DNA of 64,000 bases, from contig CM041781.1 of NCBI GenBank assembly GCA_023374045.1, positions 145,072,982-145,136,981 on the forward strand. The letters are read 5' to 3'. A model generated the notes under the pieces. The model did no database searches, had not been told where the DNA came from, and saw only the letters and a list, made by a program, of their open reading frames with translations. A program made the position numbers and the translations under genes. Positions within the stretch are counted from its first letter, which is position 1, and each line of letters starts with the position of its first letter. This document shows, piece by piece, positions 1 through 11,666 of the stretch. Origin of the DNA: Limonium bicolor (taxonomy: Eukaryota; Streptophyta; Magnoliopsida; Caryophyllales; Plumbaginaceae).

Positions 1-457
1 GTGATAAATAGACAGGTTAATTAAGCCGTAAATCTGGAGAAAGCTTATTATGATTTAATAAGTTAGTATTTTCAGATGCAAATATAATTCCTCGCACTTA
101 ACCGCCGTTTACATATGTTTTGCTCGAACCTGGATTAGACCGAGCATTTTCTGGTAAACGAGTTCTTATGAGTCTATGACTTAGTCCTTAAGATAATAAC
201 AGGAATTTTGCCAAACTAATATATTAAACCGGTAGAGATAGCATAATTAATCAGATTATATAAATCTGAACCCGGAGTTCCATTTAATTCATCTGCACTC
301 AGTTATCTTTTCTGCTATTTAAATTCTCTAAAACAAGTCAATTAACTTCCCCCCTTTTTGTGACAAGCTTAGGAACTATTTTATCTCGCTATAAGTCCCA
401 CGGTTTGACCCCGGCCGCTTCTGTTTTACTATACTACTACTGCGACCGGGTTTTTTT
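1..457. other. Unassigned flank left of the CACTA element
   Basis: AT-rich sequence with no convincing coding region. It may be the continuation of element X that the CACTA transposon interrupted, but I see no recognisable motif that proves it. The last bases before the transposon are a T-run (451-457). Confidence 0.4.
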
Positions 458-487
458 CACTGGTGGAACGCGAGCTTTAATTACGGT
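458..487 (+). repeat. CACTA left terminal inverted repeat
   Basis: Begins CACTGGTGGAACG and continues through a TTTAATTACGGT segment. It pairs with 10138-10168 with a few mismatches and one small gap. The CACT start is diagnostic of the superfamily. Confidence 0.9.
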
Positions 488-609
488 CCAAAACCGTGTT
501 ACATTACGGTTCTGGACCGTAATCTACGCGGGCGTCAATAAAGATGGCGACGTCTTTAATTACGGTTTTAAACCGTAATTAATGGCCCTTTTCCGGCCCG
601 CGTGTCATT

Positions 610-823
610 GACTTTACATTACGGTTATTTGTAAAACCGTGATCTAAAGTCCTTTGGCGCGCGCGAACCAAAGGACTTTAGATCACGGTTTTACAAATAA
701 CCGTAATGTAAAGTCGACACTTTAGATTACGGTTCTAACAATAACCGTAATCTAAAGTGTTTTGGCGCGCGCGCCCAAAGGACTTTAGATTACGGTTATT
801 GTTAGAACCGTAATCTAAAGTGT
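610..823. repeat. Left subterminal repeats: two long palindromes
   Basis: Two inverted repeats stand side by side. Arms 610-657 and 668-715 are perfect 48-bp complements around a CG-rich 10-bp spacer. Arms 717-765 and 775-823 are near-perfect around a similar CG-rich spacer. Each arm is built of the 16-bp motif ACTTTAGATTACGGTT or a variant, followed by its own inverse, giving eight motif copies. In En/Spm elements, subterminal repeats like these are the binding sites of the TNPA-type protein; that role here is inferred. Confidence 0.85.
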
Positions 824-1312
824 AATTTTTTTTTATTATTTATTTTTTTTTACAAATCTACACAATTGCAACAGAGACAGAATTGTAACAGATAAGCAAC
901 AGAGGGCAGAAACTGCACAATTGAACCACCTGAATCAAATACCAACAACACAAATTCATTCTAATAAAGCACCAGATCGAAAATCTGTAACATATTCAAT
1001 CTGTTACACAATTGCAACAGAGATAACATCTAATAAAGCACCAGATCGAAAATCTGTAACATATTCAATCTGTTACACAATTGCAACAGAGATAACAATT
1101 GCAAATTCATTTCTGCGCACAATTGCAACAGAAATATTCAATACAACAGCTAGAATCTGTTACAGCAGCAGCTAGCATAATTCATTACAAACAGAATCAG
1201 AGCAACTAACAAAAAATATAATCTGTTACACAATATAATCTGTTGCAGCAGCAACTAACAGAATCAGAGCAGCAACTAAAAAAAATATATGTTACAGCAG
1301 CAGCTAGCTAGT
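824..1312. repeat. Non-coding CACTA 3' region with a 69-bp tandem duplication
   Basis: AT-rich sequence between the subterminal repeats and the stop codon of the ULP1-type gene. Positions 961-1029 are repeated almost exactly at 1030-1098 (period 69). Shorter CTGTTACA and TTGCAACAGA words recur through 870-1310. The 84-codon open frame across the duplication (921-1175) is a by-product of the repeat. Confidence 0.7.
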
Positions 1313-4300
1313 CTACCACTCCATTCTCATAAACATGGCTGCCATGCTCTCTCTGACATGCAACAAGTCGGCAGGAGCATAAGTCTTGAATCTGGCATAA
1401 TGCTCTTTAATCTGCAACAAGAAAAGGAATGGAACACATAATGAGATTAAGATAAAGACACAAAAAATCTGCCGAAAGAATTAAATACAAGACAGCGTTC
1501 GTATTACCTTGTCAATATCATTCTTAAAACTTGGGAAGTACCCGCAGAACTCGTACATATACCGCATCACGTAGTACCCGCAACTCTTAGAATCCTTTTG
1601 GGTAGGGCACTAAATCACCAAAATTCACAAATGTAAAACAATTGTACAAAGATAATAGCAGCACGAATGAAATACATGAATTACCAAACCTTGATGTAAT
1701 CGACGGTCAAATCACCAAACTCCCCCTGAGGGGTTTTTTTGTAACAACTGTTACATATATTAACAAAAGCGTTTAGCAAAATGAACAAGTACATTAATTT
1801 TGGTTCAAAAAACTTACAAACAATTAAATAGTAATAAAAACTTACTCTTTGATTAAGTCTTCAGTGTTGAATTCTTTCCACTGCCCTAGTGGATCTAGAA
1901 CAAGCAGAGTAGCGGTGGCAGCGCAGAATATAAACAAAGCCCAGTGGTGGCTACAATGTCAAATACAAAATGAAATGAGAAATGAAGGTAACAAAGTTAG
2001 CTAATTAGTATGTAATTTTATATTAGAACTCACGTTTGGTGATACGGCATTAGAATGAATAATTTATTCTGTTGTTCAACAACATTGAAGACATGAATCA
2101 TGTAGTTACAAAACCTCCCAGGGTCCCTAGTGACATTGTCGTACGATAAACGCTCCGGGCACACCGCAGTAACGCATGTCATGTCCTTCTCAACACATCT
2201 CTCAAGCAGACATCTATTATATCACATGTACTATAAAAAGTTAGCCAATGCAACTTCATAGATACTTATTCTATATGTTTTTACAGTATGAGGAAAGAAC
2301 ACTTACTTTAGATAAGCTTGAATAATGTTAATGTTCAGATAATCTCCACACATCATCTCTCTGATGTCCTCAAAGTTGATTGCCGTCATCATATCTTCTT
2401 CGTAGTGAAACATCGACTTTGGAAGCGTCATCATGAAGTTGTTAGTTTGAGATGACTTCACCATGATCTTGTCGTAGAGATTCATCTGCTTGGCCCCCAA
2501 AACATTAACAAGTTTTTGTGGCAGTGCGAGCTTATTTTTAGGCGCCTCAGAAGTCCTGGTGCGACCCCGGACGGGCGCTGGATTCTTACCTTTCGCACCC
2601 CGACTCACTGGATTCTTACCCTTCACACACAAACAATAAAGCATAAATGTAAAGATAATTACTAATTGATTATTATAGTAACATTAAACATTTATCTAGA
2701 ACATACCCTTCTGGCAGGATTCGTCGGCGCGCTGATCTCTTCTTCTCTGGGCCGGGATACGCGGCGAGGAACCTCAGGGATCTCAGGATTCGCCGGCGCG
2801 CTGGTCTCTTCTAGTCTGGGCCGGGTTACGCGGCGAGGAAGCTCAGGGATCTATAATAGATTAGATTAGACACTTAATGCTAAATAATGCATTTTATTAG
2901 ATACTAAATGGTTGTCAAACAGTCTTACCTCATCGGTGACAACAATATAACATGCTGGCCAGGGCAATATGTCTCCCTTCGCTTCGATCAGCGTGCATTT
3001 GTTGTCAATCGCCATCGGAAGGTATGCATGCTCAAATCCATCAACTATCAGGTCCAAGGTCACACGCGCGTAGAATGGGGGTAGACGTACGAAACTGATG
3101 AGCGTGAGTGGACCTGATGGCAACACCGTCCCGTAGGCCGCATCTACAGGGTGCCCGTCTAATGGTATTTGGAGACGACATTTTTTTTGCTCCTTTAATA
3201 AACAGAGATAATACGTGAAATAAATAAGTGAGTCCAATCTAATACTATTTAAATAACTTTATTTTAGAAGAAAAATAGTTAAACAAAGTTAACCTGGATG
3301 TTGGCAAACGGGTACGGGTCAGCGGCCGGAGCACAACTAGACGAGGAAGACATTCGAGGAGGATCTAGCTGCTGCTGCTGAGTAGTCGCATGTGCAATCG
3401 CATTCAACGCTTCCTGCAGCCTCTCCTCGATAGCCCGGCGCTCAGCAGCATGTTTCTCGTCATTAGCTTGGCGCTCAGCAGCGAACTTACGCTCTACCAT
3501 CGCCTCGACTTCAGCAGCACTCATCTGACCCTTCCTAGCAGATGGCGGGAATACGTTCTTCTGACGTACTTCTCCCCCAAATCCTCTAACACGCCCCGGG
3601 TGATCCTTCTTCCCAAGCATTTGATTCAGCGCGTCGTCTTGAGAAGGAGGAGCGTGTAAGTCCACTTCTCCTCTCTGTGCCGCATCGTACTGTCCAATTT
3701 TCAAAGAAGTTAATGACGAGATTTAAGATCAACAAACACTTGAGTATATAAGTAAATTATTCAACAGCTACTTTCAAATACTTACAATTTGGTTTGCCAG
3801 TTGTTCCATCGCAGCATTAGGAAATATCCTCTGACCTTCGCTGGTCGTTTTCTGGCGTCCCAGTATGTACATCTGCACCCTCCTCGCCTCAGAGACATCC
3901 TCGATCGGGCATTCACTTCCATCCTCGTTCCTCCGTGTCAGCAAACCAGCTTCTTTCCATCCCTCGAGGCTGCCCACATATCCCCTTCGTCCCATGGTGG
4001 GGGGTAGAGATTAGCTTCACGGTTTTGTCGTGCTTGTTCTTGTACTTGCTGTTAAGAAAGTACAACAGGAAATTAATTAGAAAATCAGGGATAAAGCATT
4101 ATGAGCATTAATTAAGAAAAGAGTACACACAAACATACCCTGAACTCGGGGGTGGCGTGCCGCTCAACGAACTCCTTCCACTCCTCTTCAGTTATCATGC
4201 CATTGTATACAACATACGGCGGAGGCTCACGTGGGGGCACCCTGTTGATCCAATGCTCAACCAAGTAGTGGCGGAATGATTTAGCTTTGCCGGCCACCAA

Positions 4301-4738
4301 AGAAAGAACGGTCTTCTTCACTTCTTCTGGGATCTTGTACCGTTCTTGCACCTTCTTCCAGATGGTCTCCTTTACTTTTTCCGGGACTTGTTTCCATGTG
4401 TGGTTGATGCAGCAATGTGATCTGGCCAGAGTCCCTAGCATACTAGCGAACTCTGACCTGCTGCCCCCACCATACCTCCCATACTGGTCCCACAGAAGAC
4501 TAATCTGATCCGGTTTCTGCAGTTTCAACCCACGGGTCGGACCTCTACCTCTGGGTCTCTGAGTAGCACTCGTAGAAGGTGCACTCATGGAAGGGCCAAC
4601 AGCAGCAGCGGCAGATGTGGATGGGGCAACAGCAGCAGCGGCAGATGTAGATGGGACCGGTACCATTTGCTGCTCATTTTCCTCCTCCTCACGACAAAAT
4701 AAATCGAACTCTTCATCAGCCATGTCCTGATCAGCCAT
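1313..4738 (-). CDS. CACTA gene 2: Transposase_24 (TNPA-like) protein with C-terminal ULP1-type protease
   Basis: I can model 11 exons with GT-AG introns and consistent phases: 4139-4738, 3786-4048, 3294-3689, 2929-3192, 2707-2850, 2307-2620, 2034-2213, 1846-1950, 1690-1747, 1508-1609 and 1313-1411, about 840 codons. The start is the first ATG of an acidic N-terminus. Exons 1-3 resemble the plant Transposase_24 (Ptta/En/Spm) family: a Ser/Ala-rich stretch, an RGRGPTRG segment, a tryptophan-containing helical domain and a Gln/Glu-rich coiled coil in exon 3. Exon 4 resembles a DUF8039-type domain. Exon 5 is a 23-residue Pro/Arg-rich tandem duplication. Exons 7-11 resemble a C48 (ULP1) cysteine protease, with likely catalytic His in HHWALF, Asp in VLDPLGQW and Cys in KSCGYYVMRYM. 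One break is seen: the frame fails at a six-C run in exon 2 (plus-strand 3999-4004), by one missing base. The protease substrate is unknown. Confidence 0.85.
2707..2850 (-). repeat. Tandem duplication forming exon 5 of the ULP1-type gene
   Basis: On the minus strand the exon reads as two copies of a Pro/Arg/Glu-rich unit of about 23 codons (IPELPRRV... and IPEVPRRV...). The open frame on the plus strand at 2666-2869 is the antisense of this duplication and is not a gene. Confidence 0.75.
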
Positions 4739-4860
4739 GCCTGCAAGGATTGAAATACAATTTGAATTAAATTAAGCATTTCATAATGGTCATAAACAAG
4801 CAATAAATAAAAGAGTGTTAATTTCATATAAATTTTTATAGTAATAACTTACATACACCA

Positions 4861-7800
4861 TTATCTCTCAACCCACATTCCCTCGTTATGGTCTGATCGT
4901 ATATACTCACGATGACCTGTGACCTCAGCCTCTTCCAATGAAATAGGAACAGTTGGAGGTTCATCTTCTGCATCATACTCATCCTCATCAACCACACCAT
5001 CCACACCAACTATTCCTCTTCTCCCTTTAAGCACAACAGACCATCTAGGATTACAGGGATCAGTTACATAAAATATCTGCTTAACCTTCGTCCCAACAAC
5101 GAATGGCTCAACCGTGGGAGTAGCTCTAGACAGATCAACCAGTTTCATACCATGCTCCTCCTCACGGTAGCCATGATTGTTGTTAACCCAGTTACAGCGG
5201 AAAACACACATTTCGTAGCTGTTGTAGTCCAATACCCAGATGTCTTGTATAACACCGAAATATGATTGTTGTACCGAGACAGGACTATGACCCACGACAC
5301 CGATGTCATATAAGTTTTGATAAGCTTCAAGCTCTACACCACTGTTTTGATTCGTTGACTTCTGATCCTGACGTTCTGTGAAAAAGGTGAATCCGTTGAC
5401 ATCGTACCCCTCATAAGAAATTACATCCAGATTTGGTCCAAATGCAACTACTTTAATCAGTTCAGGCACATTCGTGGACTGATCGGACAACACTCTCTCT
5501 TTGAACCATCGGACAAATGTCCTATTCTGCTCATTTTGTAGTCTAACGTCACTCATGTTTGGATATTGTGCTCTTAAAACACACAAGTGTTCATCAAAGT
5601 ATGGTTCAACATCTTCAAGATGACTTAGCACAACTAAATGAGCTTTGTTAAGAGTGTCTATGTCAATTCTTTTCAGTTTCCTTCCAACCGTGCCAACACC
5701 CTTCAATCTGCCCTCGTGTCTAGAACGTGGAAGTCCAATGGTATCGACACCTTCTAGGTAATTGGTGCAGAAGTCTACAACTTCCTCTGTGATAGTGCCC
5801 TCTATAATACTACCCTCTGGGTGACGACGGTTCTTCATTTTCTTCTTCAGGACACCCATGTACCTTTCGAACGGATACATGTAGCGAAGGTACAAAGGAC
5901 CACACATCAGAATCTCTCTTACAAGATGCACGAGGAGATGTATCATTATGTCGAAGAACGATGGAGGAAAATACATCTCCAGCTGGCACATTGTCACAAT
6001 AAGATCCTTTTGTAATTTAGACAGAGTGTCCACATCAAGAACCTTAGACGAAATGGATTTGAGGAAGACACTGACGTTTGTGATTGTGTGTCTGACAGCA
6101 TCCGGCAAGATCCCACGTAGTGCAATTGGCAAAAATTCTTGAAGTAGGACATGATAATCGTGAGATTTCATTCCTACTAATTTGAAATCTGTCATGGACA
6201 CTAGGTTTCTTATGTTTGAGGAGTAACCTGATGGTACCTTGATGTTGTAAAGGGTACTGCATAGACTATGTTTCTCTTCTTTAGACAGAGTGTGACAGGC
6301 AGGAGGCAAGAATGTGCGTTTTCCACGTTCTTGCGGGCCAAGCTCTGTGCGTATGCCCAACTCAATTAAATCTTTTCTTCCTTTCAAATGATCCTTTGTC
6401 TTTCCTTTTATGTTCAAAAGAGTGCTAGTGACACTTTCACCCACGTTCTTCTCGACATGCATCCCATCGATACAATGTCTAACCTCCAGATGCTGCCAGT
6501 ACTCTAGTTCCCAAAATATTGATTTCTTTTTCCAGACACTTTTTTCACCACTTTTGGTTGGCGGCCCGAAGTTGTTCACAATATTATCCAACTTTTTGTA
6601 AATCTCTGTACCTGTCAAAGGCTGGCGCGCCATGCTGTGATCAGTTTTCCCATCGAACTCTTTCGCCATCTTTCGATACTTATGTCCTTTTGGAAGCATT
6701 TTTCGGTGGCCCATATACACGGTTTTCCCACTATGTTTCAAGCGAATGCTACAAGTGTTTTCACCACAAATCGGACACGCCAACGCCCCCTTGATTGAAT
6801 AGCCTGAAAGATTACCATAGGCGGGGAAATCATTGATTGTGCAGTACAACATGGCACGCAAATTGAAGTCCTCTTTACTGAATGAGTCGTAAACCGTAGC
6901 CCCTTCATTCCACAAGAGTTGTAGATCCTCTATCAAAGGTTGTAGGAATACGTCAATTTTGTTGCCCGGTTGCTTTGGACCAGATATTAACAAAGACAAC
7001 AAGATGTGTCTTGGTTTCATGCATAACCATGGCGGTAGATTGTAAATAACAAAAGCACAGGCCAGGTACTGTGTATGCTACTCAAAGTACCGTAAGGGTT
7101 CATCCCATCCGTGCACAAGCCTAGCCTTAGGTTTCTCGGTTCGTTACCAAACTCAGGAAATTTTACGTCTATGTTTCTCCACTGTGGTGCATCAGCGGGA
7201 TGTCTTAATCTGCCATCCTTTTTCCTGTGAACTGAATGCCACCGAAGATTCTCTGCGTCTTTCTCAATGGAGAACAAACGTCTGAACCTTGGAATGATGG
7301 GCAGGTACCACAGTACCTTAGCTGGTGAACCTTTCTTACTACCGCTGATGTGAGTTTGTTGTTTCTTATACCGTGACGCTCCACATGCTGAACAGCTTTC
7401 AGCAAATTCATCCGATTTCCAAAACAGCATGCAACCATTTGGACAAGCATGAATTTTCTGGTACCCCATACCCATTGGGCACATCATTTTTTTGGCTGAG
7501 TACGTAGTCGTTGGTAAAACGTTGTCCACCGGAAGAACGTATTTCAATAGTTCCAGGAGGTCAGTGAAACTTACGTCGCTCCAGCCATGTTTCGCTTTCA
7601 AGTTGAATAGCTTGAGGACGACACTCAACTTGCTTAACTTTGTAGGGTCACACCCGGGGTACAACGGTGTTTTGGATGAATCCAACAAATTTTCATGCTT
7701 GTCTGGCGTGTTAGAGTAATGTCGTTCCACATCTTCGAGCATAGTCTCAATGTCATCATCCCAGAAATCTGGCTCAACGTTCCCTGTAACGTCTTCTGGG

Positions 7801-8126
7801 TCACCAGCAACTGTATCATCTCCAAGTTCTGTTTCTGTGTTTGCCTGACCATTATCCCCTTCGTCAGGCTTAATAACATCGAACGCACTCTGACCATGCC
7901 ATCGGATTATGTCTTGGAAATCTTTTGTAAAACCGCGGCGGATCAGATGTTCCTTAATTGTTTCAACGCCGCGATATCTCAGATTGTTTTGGCAGTCGAT
8001 ACACGGACAAAATATGTATCCCTTGTCTGTAGGTTTCAGATTGTTCGCCAACACCGTGCATAACTTATCAACTCCTTCTAAAAACTTGTCGTCCAAATTT
8101 CCGCTGTAAATCCACGAACGTTCCAT
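4861..8126 (-). CDS. TNP2-type CACTA transposase
   Basis: Catalyses excision and insertion of the element by binding and cutting its ends. The protein would be about 1,090 residues. It begins MERSWIYSG with the Transpos_assoc zinc-type domain (CPCIDCQN and a HLIRRGF segment in the first 90 residues). The Transposase_21 (tnp2) core follows, including a CPICGENT metal-binding segment and ECRHCIDGMH-like text. Then come DUF4218 (around MCGPLYLRYMYPFERYMG) and DUF4216 (around YFGVIQDIWVLDY). The frame is open throughout except one shift near 7050-7080, where the 8126-side frame and the 4861-side frame meet at a short T-run; one missing base fits. No introns are needed. It lies divergently from the left end and shares orientation with gene 2, whose start is about 120 bp downstream of this stop. 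Confidence 0.92.
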
Positions 8127-9537
8127 CTCCTTCTAGCTATTTATATGAAGGCAGCCATTTCATACCGTCACCCGTGGCAGAGTCTTTACACTTTTGTATC
8201 TTATCAACCTAAATCCATCCATGAGTATTAAATCCCACCGGTGAACGTGTTTTTAATATGTAATTTATTGAAAATTTCGGCAGCATCTCCCTACAGTTCT
8301 TCAAATGCACGATATTATGATATTAATCAATAATATATGCATTCGAAGAACAATAAAGAGATACTGCTGAAATAATCAATAAAGTACAATTAAAAACACA
8401 TTCACACCCTAGGTGTGAGATTTAACAATCATGGACAGTCCCGACAGGGACTGCCGAAGATATACCTCTATTAGGTATATCTTGGGCGGATAACTATGTT
8501 TGGTAGTTTGTCAAATATTATATGTATATATGTAAATCTTACCTCTGGTAGACGATTAGCCGATGCTAAGACGGTTGAGGTCGGAAGCCAAAATAAAGTC
8601 GTAGTCCTGATGCATAAATGAAAAACGACAACATTAGAATTCATCAAAAAATCAAGGTTAAATGCTAGCTAAACCGCGGAAAAAAATCGACAGCATCTCC
8701 CCTATATTTCTAACGTCTCCAAATCAGTTTTATCAAAGTCAAATTTGCACGCACCATCTAGAACTAGTAACATACATAAACTTATCTTCTTCTACTATAA
8801 ATGAAGTTTATTTATGACCTTCTCTGCAGTACTTCAGATTGAAGGACTGAAACTAGTCATTCTAGAACCATTAAAATACCGAAACTCATCTTATTCTTTC
8901 TGGTGGTTATAACAATAGCATTGTTGATTCCTGTCACAGATTGTGAATCAAACAGAGAGCATCTGGCATAGCAGATTGAGCAGTTGAAAATGAGCTATTT
9001 TCAGGAATCGGTAATATACTTGAACTTACTTTCTTTCCTGTGGCAGTTTTAAGTAGTAGCATTTTTAAAACTACACTATTATTTATTAATTGTAATACTA
9101 AATGCTAAGAATAAATAAATACAGCAGTTTACAGTTTGCTTTGCAAAATTACCGTTACTAAGCACCGAAGTGGGCAAGTAGTGTAGAAATCAGCCCACGA
9201 ACTAGGTTGCAATTAACTGTGAATCTGGGCACAAATATATGAACAAAGTTAGAACTTGCAATCGAAATGCATGTATATGAACAAAGTTAGAAAAAAACGA
9301 CAATCAATCGATCGCATACCCAATACGCGATAGAGAGGTCGACGGTGAGACCAGTGGTAGATGGGTGGTGACCGGCGGCGATGGGAGTGACAAAGGTGGT
9401 GGGAGCGATGGTGGCGATGGCCGTTAGCAAGGTGACGGGAGAGAGGAGGCGATTTCAGTGAGGAAGATAGCGCGAAAGAGAAGAAGAGTTACTGTAAGTA
9501 CAGTGTGCAGAGTAAACGGGCAAATGTTGTAGTTAAA
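8127..9537 (-). promoter_or_regulatory. Upstream and 5' non-coding region of the CACTA genes
   Basis: No coding region. On the minus strand, 9300-9480 is rich in CCACC/CGCC text typical of a plant 5' UTR and ends in a GGTATGCG that could be a splice donor, so a non-coding first exon with a long first intron is possible. Two related blocks with GCAGCATCTCCC lie at about 8280 and 8692. The promoter itself cannot be placed with confidence. Confidence 0.4.
8272..8381. repeat. Imperfect inverted repeat upstream of tnp2
   Basis: The arm containing CGGCAGCATCTCCCTACAG and TTCTTCAAATGCAC is mirrored after a short AT-rich loop by GCATTCGAAGAAC and GAGATACTGCTGAAAT. The arms are roughly 45 bp with several mismatches. 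It could be a relic insertion or a regulatory hairpin in the element's 5' leader; the sequence alone does not decide. Confidence 0.6.
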
Positions 9538-9539
9538 AG

Positions 9540-10021
9540 GACTTTAGATTACGGTTTACATGAAAACCGTAATGTAAAGTCACACTTTACATGACGGTTC
9601 CTAAAGAACCGTAATCTAAAGTGTAACGAAATTAATAAAATAGCGCGAAAATTATTTGGCCTATGCTGGGTTTCGAACTCAAGATCGATGGTGTTGACTC
9701 ATGTACCCACGGCCATTGAGCCATGAGTCTTATTCGATCAAACAAATGTAACACATTAATATAAAGTTATTTTTAATCTAAAATAAGCTGGTAAGACGAC
9801 GTCGTTCACTGTAATTTAGATTACGCGCGGCGTCGAAAAAATCAAATAATGCGGGAAATATTTGGCGTCAGGTCAAGACGACGTCGTTGACCATCAGTGG
9901 GCGGGGACTTTAGATGACGGTTATTAGTAAAACCGTAATCTAAAGTCCGTTGACCGTAAAGCGCGCGTCAACACGGGACTTTAGATTACGGTTTCACAAA
10001 TAACCGTCATCTAAAGTCCGT
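9540..10021. repeat. Right subterminal repeats of the CACTA element
   Basis: Two clusters (9540-9622 and 9905-10018) contain eight copies of the same 16-bp motif as on the left, again as alternating inverse pairs. Several copies carry one substitution (GATGACGG or CATGACGG). Between the clusters lies non-coding sequence with a tRNA-like stretch. Confidence 0.85.
9656..9734 (-). other. tRNA-like stretch inside the CACTA end
   Basis: Read on the minus strand it has an A-box-like TGGCTCAATGG and a B-box-like GAGTTCGAAACC about 40 bases later, spaced as in a tRNA gene. I cannot fold a full cloverleaf with good acceptor and anticodon stems, so this is more likely a degenerate tRNA or SINE head than a working tRNA gene. 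Confidence 0.4.
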
Positions 10022-10137
10022 CCTAAAAAAGGCGCGCCTACCTCCGATCGATTATTGCTTACGGTTAATTTAATAAACGTCATTAATTAACTCCGGCCTT
10101 CATATTTTACGGTTTCTGTTAAAGCCGTGATTAAACC

Positions 10138-10168
10138 ACCGTCATTAAAGGCTTCCGTTCCACCAGTG
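10138..10168 (-). repeat. CACTA right terminal inverted repeat
   Basis: Inverse of the left end; its last bases CCACCAGTG match CACTGGTGG at 458. It is immediately followed by GCTGGAG of element X. Confidence 0.9.
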
Positions 10169-11214
10169 GCTGGAGTATCTTTCAGACTATGGACTGGCAC
10201 TTGGGCTGAAATCTAGACAGATGGCTTTGATTGGGCCTGAGAGGTGACACCTAGATCTAGGGTTTGGGGCTAGGGCCCGAATAAGAAGTCTACCTAGTCT
10301 AGAATGAGCCCTTGGGCCGGAATGTTTGGGCCTGGAGTAAAGCACATGGGCTGGAATAATCCCTAAATAACAAATGGGCCTAACTTTCTTTGGGCCAGAG
10401 AAGATGGTTGCTAAGCGGAAAAAGATTTTATTTTCAGAACTTGTGGGTTATTTCAAGTTCAGGTGGATTTCTTTTTTTTTGGGCATAGAACTAATTGGAT
10501 AATTCAAATTGGGCCAGAAGAGAAATCACCTAAGTCTAAGCTTTTGGGCTGAAGCCCGAACGACTCACATATTAAACCAAACAGGACCTCTGGGCCGCAA
10601 ACAAGTAGAGCCGCAATTCGGGTTGGGCTAGGTTAATGTAGGAGAAGTTCCTATCGACCTCTAGGCTAGGTAATGGACCGATCACACAAGCAAACAAGGC
10701 TCACACAAATTCAACATGTCCTCACTAGATGTTTAAATTCAACCGGGTATGGATCGATCCGGAGAGGTGCTTGGGGCTTGGGCCCAGGTCACCACAAAGA
10801 ATAGGGCTTGCACGCTATTCTATTTGGGCTTCCCCACTTTTTTCATATCACCTGAAGGTGTGCGTCTACGGCCGGGTCTTTGACTGACCAAACAATGGGC
10901 TTGGTAAGGACACTGCCAGGAAAACGCTTGGGGCTAAGGCCCAGGTATTAAGGGGATGTGGTTAGACGACATCCTCCTCTTTTTCCCCGCTTATTCACAT
11001 CACCTAAAAGGTGTGAGTCCCTGACAGGGGACCCTAGATGGGTCCAGCTGCGGTGAAACTGGTTTGTGTGGACCCTCGCTCTCATATGATGCAGGGGTGC
11101 AAAAATTTAAAGTGCGCACGAAAGTAAACAAACAAAGTAATAAAGCCATAAATAAACAATTTTTCGAGTTAAGCCCTCTTTCTTAAAATTAAACAAGTTA
11201 AAATTAACAATTTG
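10169..11214 (-). mobile_element. Leader fragment of Tat-like retroelement X
   Basis: Non-coding sequence between the CACTA element and the primer-binding site of X. It is rich in TGGGCC words (for example near 10232, 10313, 10375, 10391 and 10510), the same composition as the GGCCCA-rich block of the Tat element at 22.9-23.8 kb. No gag remains in the window, so X is truncated or continues beyond the CACTA insertion. Confidence 0.55.
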
Positions 11215-11232
11215 TCCCCAGCAGAGTCGCCA
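11215..11232 (-). other. Primer-binding site of element X
   Basis: On the minus strand this is TGGCGACTCTGCTGGGGA, three bases after the LTR end. It differs by one base from the primer site of the plus-strand Tat element at 25959-25976, which supports the same lineage. Confidence 0.8.
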
Positions 11233-11666
11233 GTCTGTGAGCCTCGATTTTAAACCCTATCCTATGTTGATTAAAGTTGATTAGGATCCAATCGGGTTTT
11301 AGGTCCACTTATAACCTAAGATTAATAACTATGTCGTATAACAATAATTATTAAAACCTAAGCTTGCTCACAGGGACCTATTATGAGTCGCCACCTAATT
11401 TTAACCTAGATCAAATTAGGAAAGGAGAGTTCGGGTTCGGGGGCTTGATATTCGACTTAATTAGGGTTCAAATTACTTTCATTACCCTTCCTAGGTCGTT
11501 TTTCCTCTACTTGGTTTATTTACAGATTATTACGAGTCGTTTTAACCTAAGTGCGCGAGCTTCTGTTTTTTTGTGTTTTTTAGCATTTTTTCACAGAAAA
11601 TTAAAGTGAAATTAAAAGCTATCTAAACTAGGGTTTCAGAGGTAGAATTAGGTCGAATTTTGCTTA

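Larger units (their letters stand above)
458..10168 (-). mobile_element. CACTA (En/Spm) DNA transposon, about 9.7 kb, apparently complete
   Basis: The element starts CACTGGTGGAACG at 458 and ends with the inverted copy CGTTCCACCAGTG at 10168. The similarity of the ends extends to about 30 bp. Inside each end lie eight copies of a 16-bp motif of the type ACTTTAGATTACGGTT in alternating orientation. Two genes are on the minus strand: a TNP2-type transposase (4861-8126) and an 11-exon TNPA/ULP1-type gene (1313-4738). This organisation (TIR starting CACT, subterminal repeats, tnp2 plus a second gene) is that of plant En/Spm elements. The 3-bp flanks (TTT on the left, GCT on the right) do not match, so no target-site duplication is visible. 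It sits in the leader side of retroelement X. Both genes are nearly open, which suggests a fairly young insertion. Confidence 0.93.

Noticed and set aside
2666..2869. 67-codon plus-strand frame in the CACTA element
   Set aside because: Antisense of exon 5 of the minus-strand gene; open only because of the duplication.
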